Of a DNA stretch of 19,222 nucleotides, positions 16,932-19,222 are shown piece by piece (positions within the stretch are counted from its first letter, which is position 1; the number at the start of each line of letters is the position of its first letter). The notes beneath the pieces were generated by a model. That model made no database searches. It was not told the DNA's origin and was given only the letters and a program-made list of their open reading frames with translations. This DNA is from Rickettsiales bacterium (lineage in GTDB: Bacteria > Pseudomonadota > Alphaproteobacteria > Rickettsiales > Deianiraeaceae), in the NCBI GenBank assembly GCA_947424985.1, contig CANDYN010000008.1, positions 1-19,222 on the forward strand, given 5' to 3'. Both the position numbers and the translations under genes were made by a program.

Positions 16932-18103
16932 AGCAAATTTATCATATATTAACAAAAAAACAACGAAGATTTATAAAATATAATATTATCAAAACCATAA
17001 GACATTGGCGGAATGTAATCACCGCAATCGACAAAAAAACAAAAATAAAATTTGCAGTCATTTCAGGCCTTTCAATTATAATGTTATGTATATTCCTTCA
17101 AGCTTTAACCCTTATTTATCAGGCAAGTATAAGCAGTTTTTTGGAATCAGAAATCTTAAAATACAGCGAATATATAAAAAATGACAATGAAAATAATAAA
17201 ATTACTTATTCAACAATTGAGTCAAATTCCAAAATATTTGGAGCTTCTATTTTAATCAAAGACGTGCAAATAATAAAAAATGATGTCACGATATCAATAA
17301 AATCCGCTCAAGTTTCTTGCGATATAATATCTTGTTTTCTTAAAAAAATCAAGCTTCAAACTGATATTTCAAGTGAAATAAAAATTGGAGAAAAATATAA
17401 TTTCCTAATATCATTTCAAAAACGACCAAGTATTACAATTAAAAACACGAGTGATAAATTCTATATATACGGTGATTTATCAGAATATGTAATTTTCGAC
17501 TCAAGTGACATGAAAAAAATTGCAACTGTTGAAAAAAGCAAAATAATGATGGATCAATTTGATACAAAAAACGGACGATATCTAAAAATAAAATCGGAAT
17601 TTGCTTCCAAAAATATTTTTGATGTGGATTATAAGTCAGAAAATATCAATACTTTTTTTACAGATGTTGGAAATTTACAAATAAAGATCGATATTAACGC
17701 ATTCTTTGATAAAATATATAATAAAATTGAACTCAAAACCCTAAATATAAATAATCTAATGCTAAAAACATCTGATTTTAAAATTGCAAGCTATGGTAAA
17801 ATTGACAATATAAATCAAATTTCACCACTAAATATCGATGGAAAAATAAACATCTACCAAGCGGAAAAACTTATAGACTATCTCGCAACGGCAATTTTAA
17901 ATACTTCACAGAATGTAAATGATCATAAAATGTCAAGACAAGTTGCGGCAAGATTGCATTCCGGATTGCTTCAGAAAATAGCACAAAGCTCAGACCTTGA
18001 ATCAATTTCACTAAATATTACAAATAATCCAAATACAAAGGAAATTTTTATAAATAAAATTCCGATAAAAGAAATTATTTTTGACATAATTGCATATGAT
18101 TGA
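16925..18103 (+). CDS. Membrane-anchored protein of unknown function
   Basis: The 392-residue product has a basic cytoplasmic head (1-41), one transmembrane segment (42-65, FAVISGLSIIMLCIFLQALT) and a large extracytoplasmic part. That part is built of repeating beta-rich units such as ASILIKDVQIIKNDVTISIKSA, suggesting AsmA-like or DUF2125-type lipid-binding or envelope proteins, but I cannot place it in a family. I chose ATG 16925 because it overlaps nuoI in the coupled ATGTTAA arrangement; a longer frame starts inside nuoI. It also overlaps hemB by 8 nt, so nuoI, this gene and hemB look like one operon. Lys, Ile and Asn make up much of it, as for other poorly conserved genes here. Confidence 0.7.
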   Translation: MLKQIYHILTKKQRRFIKYNIIKTIRHWRNVITAIDKKTKIKFAVISGLSIIMLCIFLQALTLIYQASISSFLESEILKYSEYIKNDNENNKITYSTIESNSKIFGASILIKDVQIIKNDVTISIKSAQVSCDIISCFLKKIKLQTDISSEIKIGEKYNFLISFQKRPSITIKNTSDKFYIYGDLSEYVIFDSSDMKKIATVEKSKIMMDQFDTKNGRYLKIKSEFASKNIFDVDYKSENINTFFTDVGNLQIKIDINAFFDKIYNKIELKTLNINNLMLKTSDFKIASYGKIDNINQISPLNIDGKINIYQAEKLIDYLATAILNTSQNVNDHKMSRQVAARLHSGLLQKIAQSSDLESISLNITNNPNTKEIFINKIPIKEIIFDIIAYD

Positions 18104-19082
18104 TTTTGCAAGAAATAGGCGCTTACGTAAAAATGAAGCAATTCGCGATATTGTATCAAATATTTCAATCTCTCCAAAAGACTTTATATATCCAGTCTTT
18201 GTTTGTGAAGAAGAAAGCGATGCAATTGAAACGCCCAATATGCGTGGAGTATTTCGCTTTTCACCAAAAAATATTAATTCCGAAATATTTGAATTAAAAT
18301 CCCTTGGAGTAAAAAACTTTATGCTTTTTCCATATATAAAGCCAGAGCAAAAAGATGAAAATGGAACTGCCGCACTTTACGAAAACGGAATAATCTGTAA
18401 AATAATCAAACTTATAAAAGATAAACACCCCGATGTAAATATAATCTCAGACGTAGCGCTTGACCCATATACAAATCATGGACATGACGGAATTTTAACC
18501 GAAAACAAACTTGATATCGATAACGATAAAACTCTTGAAGCTCTTTCAAGACAAGCTTTAATCATGGCTAAAGCCGGAGCTGATTTTATTTCCCCATCTG
18601 ACATGATGGATGGAAGAGTTTCTGTGATTCGTAAAACGCTTGATACAAATAACTTTCAAAATGTCGGAATAATTTCATATTCAATAAAACTCGCCTCAAA
18701 TCTTTATGTACCTTTCAGAACAAGTATTGGCTCATCTCTTAATTTTGGACCAAAAGATAAACTTACATATCAAATAAATCCCGCGAACAATGCAAATATC
18801 GCGATCAAATCTGCACTTGACGATATCAACCAAGGAGCAGATGCGATAATTATAAAACCTGCATCTCTTTGCCTCGATATAATTTCACAAGCGTCAAAAG
18901 CTTTAAATGTTCCAATCTTCGCATATCAAGTTAGCGGGGAATATGCGATGATAAAAAATTATTTTGACGAAGATACTGCACTTAAACTTGCTTTTGAATC
19001 AATTATCGCAATAAAAAGAGCTGGGGCAAATGCTATTATTTCCTATTGTACAAAAGAAATTTTAAAATACCTTGAAAAATAA
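18096..19082 (+). CDS. hemB: Delta-aminolevulinic acid dehydratase (porphobilinogen synthase)
   Basis: HemB joins two aminolevulinic acid molecules into porphobilinogen, the second step of haem synthesis. The 328-residue product is normal in length. The two Schiff-base lysines are present: Lys198 in SYSIKLAS and Lys254 in IIIKPAS. DVALDPYTNHGHDG (119-132) has the aspartate/alanine pattern instead of the zinc cysteines, so it should be the magnesium-type enzyme usual in alphaproteobacteria. GADFISPSDMMDGRV and YQVSGEYAMIK are also clear. The usual ALPYLD is ASLCLD here. I chose ATG 18096; an in-frame TTG lies 6 nt earlier. Eight nt overlap with the gene upstream. Confidence 0.95.
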   Translation: MIDFARNRRLRKNEAIRDIVSNISISPKDFIYPVFVCEEESDAIETPNMRGVFRFSPKNINSEIFELKSLGVKNFMLFPYIKPEQKDENGTAALYENGIICKIIKLIKDKHPDVNIISDVALDPYTNHGHDGILTENKLDIDNDKTLEALSRQALIMAKAGADFISPSDMMDGRVSVIRKTLDTNNFQNVGIISYSIKLASNLYVPFRTSIGSSLNFGPKDKLTYQINPANNANIAIKSALDDINQGADAIIIKPASLCLDIISQASKALNVPIFAYQVSGEYAMIKNYFDEDTALKLAFESIIAIKRAGANAIISYCTKEILKYLEK

Positions 19083-19118
19083 AAAATATATATTATTGCG
19101 ACTTAACTTGTTTAAACA

Positions 19119-19222
19119 ATGAAAAAGAAAAAAGCTTTTACATTTCTACTTCTAATTTTTCTTGCAATTAGCTCCATGATGATGATTGCTGCAATGAAAT
19201 TGTTTACTTCCATGACAACAAA
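19119..19222 (+). CDS. Start of an exported or membrane protein (cut by window end)
   Basis: ATG 19119 opens 34 codons with no stop before the edge. The sequence is a basic start (MKKKKAF) then a long hydrophobic Leu/Ile/Met segment to about residue 28, i.e. a signal peptide or membrane anchor. It is 36 nt after hemB. No family can be named. Confidence 0.5.
   Translation, partial: MKKKKAFTFLLLIFLAISSMMMIAAMKLFTSMTT

Overview
This is an AT-rich window from a host-associated-looking alphaproteobacterium, most likely from the Rickettsiales or a neighbouring group. Several things point that way. The 23S-5S rRNA unit has no 16S gene or spacer tRNAs in front of it. A one-domain zinc-finger protein matches the mitochondrial complex I subunit NDUFS6. 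HemB has the aspartate-type (not cysteine-type) metal motif, and genes are scattered singly where free-living relatives keep operons. No species can be named from the sequence alone.

Layout, left to right. (1) 1-1923, minus strand: the 5' part of an exported three-LysM protein with its own promoter, a long structured palindromic element, and a divergent glutamine-synthetase-like gene. (2) dusB runs the other way from a short divergent promoter region. (3) 2988-6592, minus strand: an envelope cluster made of a lipoprotein, an exported intradiol-dioxygenase-like protein and a putative outer-membrane protein, with unusually long gene overlaps. Downstream, from a separate strong promoter, come the zinc-finger protein and a GT4 glycosyltransferase. 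(4) 6683-9496: an HU-type DNA-binding protein with an intrinsic terminator, a FolC-like gene that lacks its whole C-terminal domain, rplY (bL25) on the opposite strand, and dapD for lysine/diaminopimelate synthesis. (5) 9498-10684: a type IV pilin-like protein behind a near-consensus promoter, then a short tail with a perfect Shine-Dalgarno but only tiny ORFs. (6) 10685-14702, minus strand: the MlaE lipid-transport permease, 5S and 23S rRNA with very long precursor stems, and an rRNA promoter. (7) 14740-19222: yidD, then on the plus strand an M23 peptidoglycan peptidase, nuoI, an unknown membrane-anchored protein and hemB (the last three overlap and probably form one operon), and the first 34 codons of another exported or membrane protein.

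Together the genes show a cell that keeps a peptidoglycan and outer-membrane economy (dapD, M23 peptidase, LysM protein, MlaE, yidD, lipoprotein, glycosyltransferase), respiration through complex I, and haem synthesis. It also shows gene decay (FolC) and several enzymes with substituted active-site residues (glutamine-synthetase-like, dioxygenase-like, GT4).

The most interesting items are the approximately 115-nt structured element at 786-900, the C-terminally lost FolC behind a terminator, the catalytic-residue-poor GS-like protein, the exported dioxygenase-like gene cluster, and the long rRNA processing stems. I did not find a CRISPR array, transposon, prophage or a clear new defence system.
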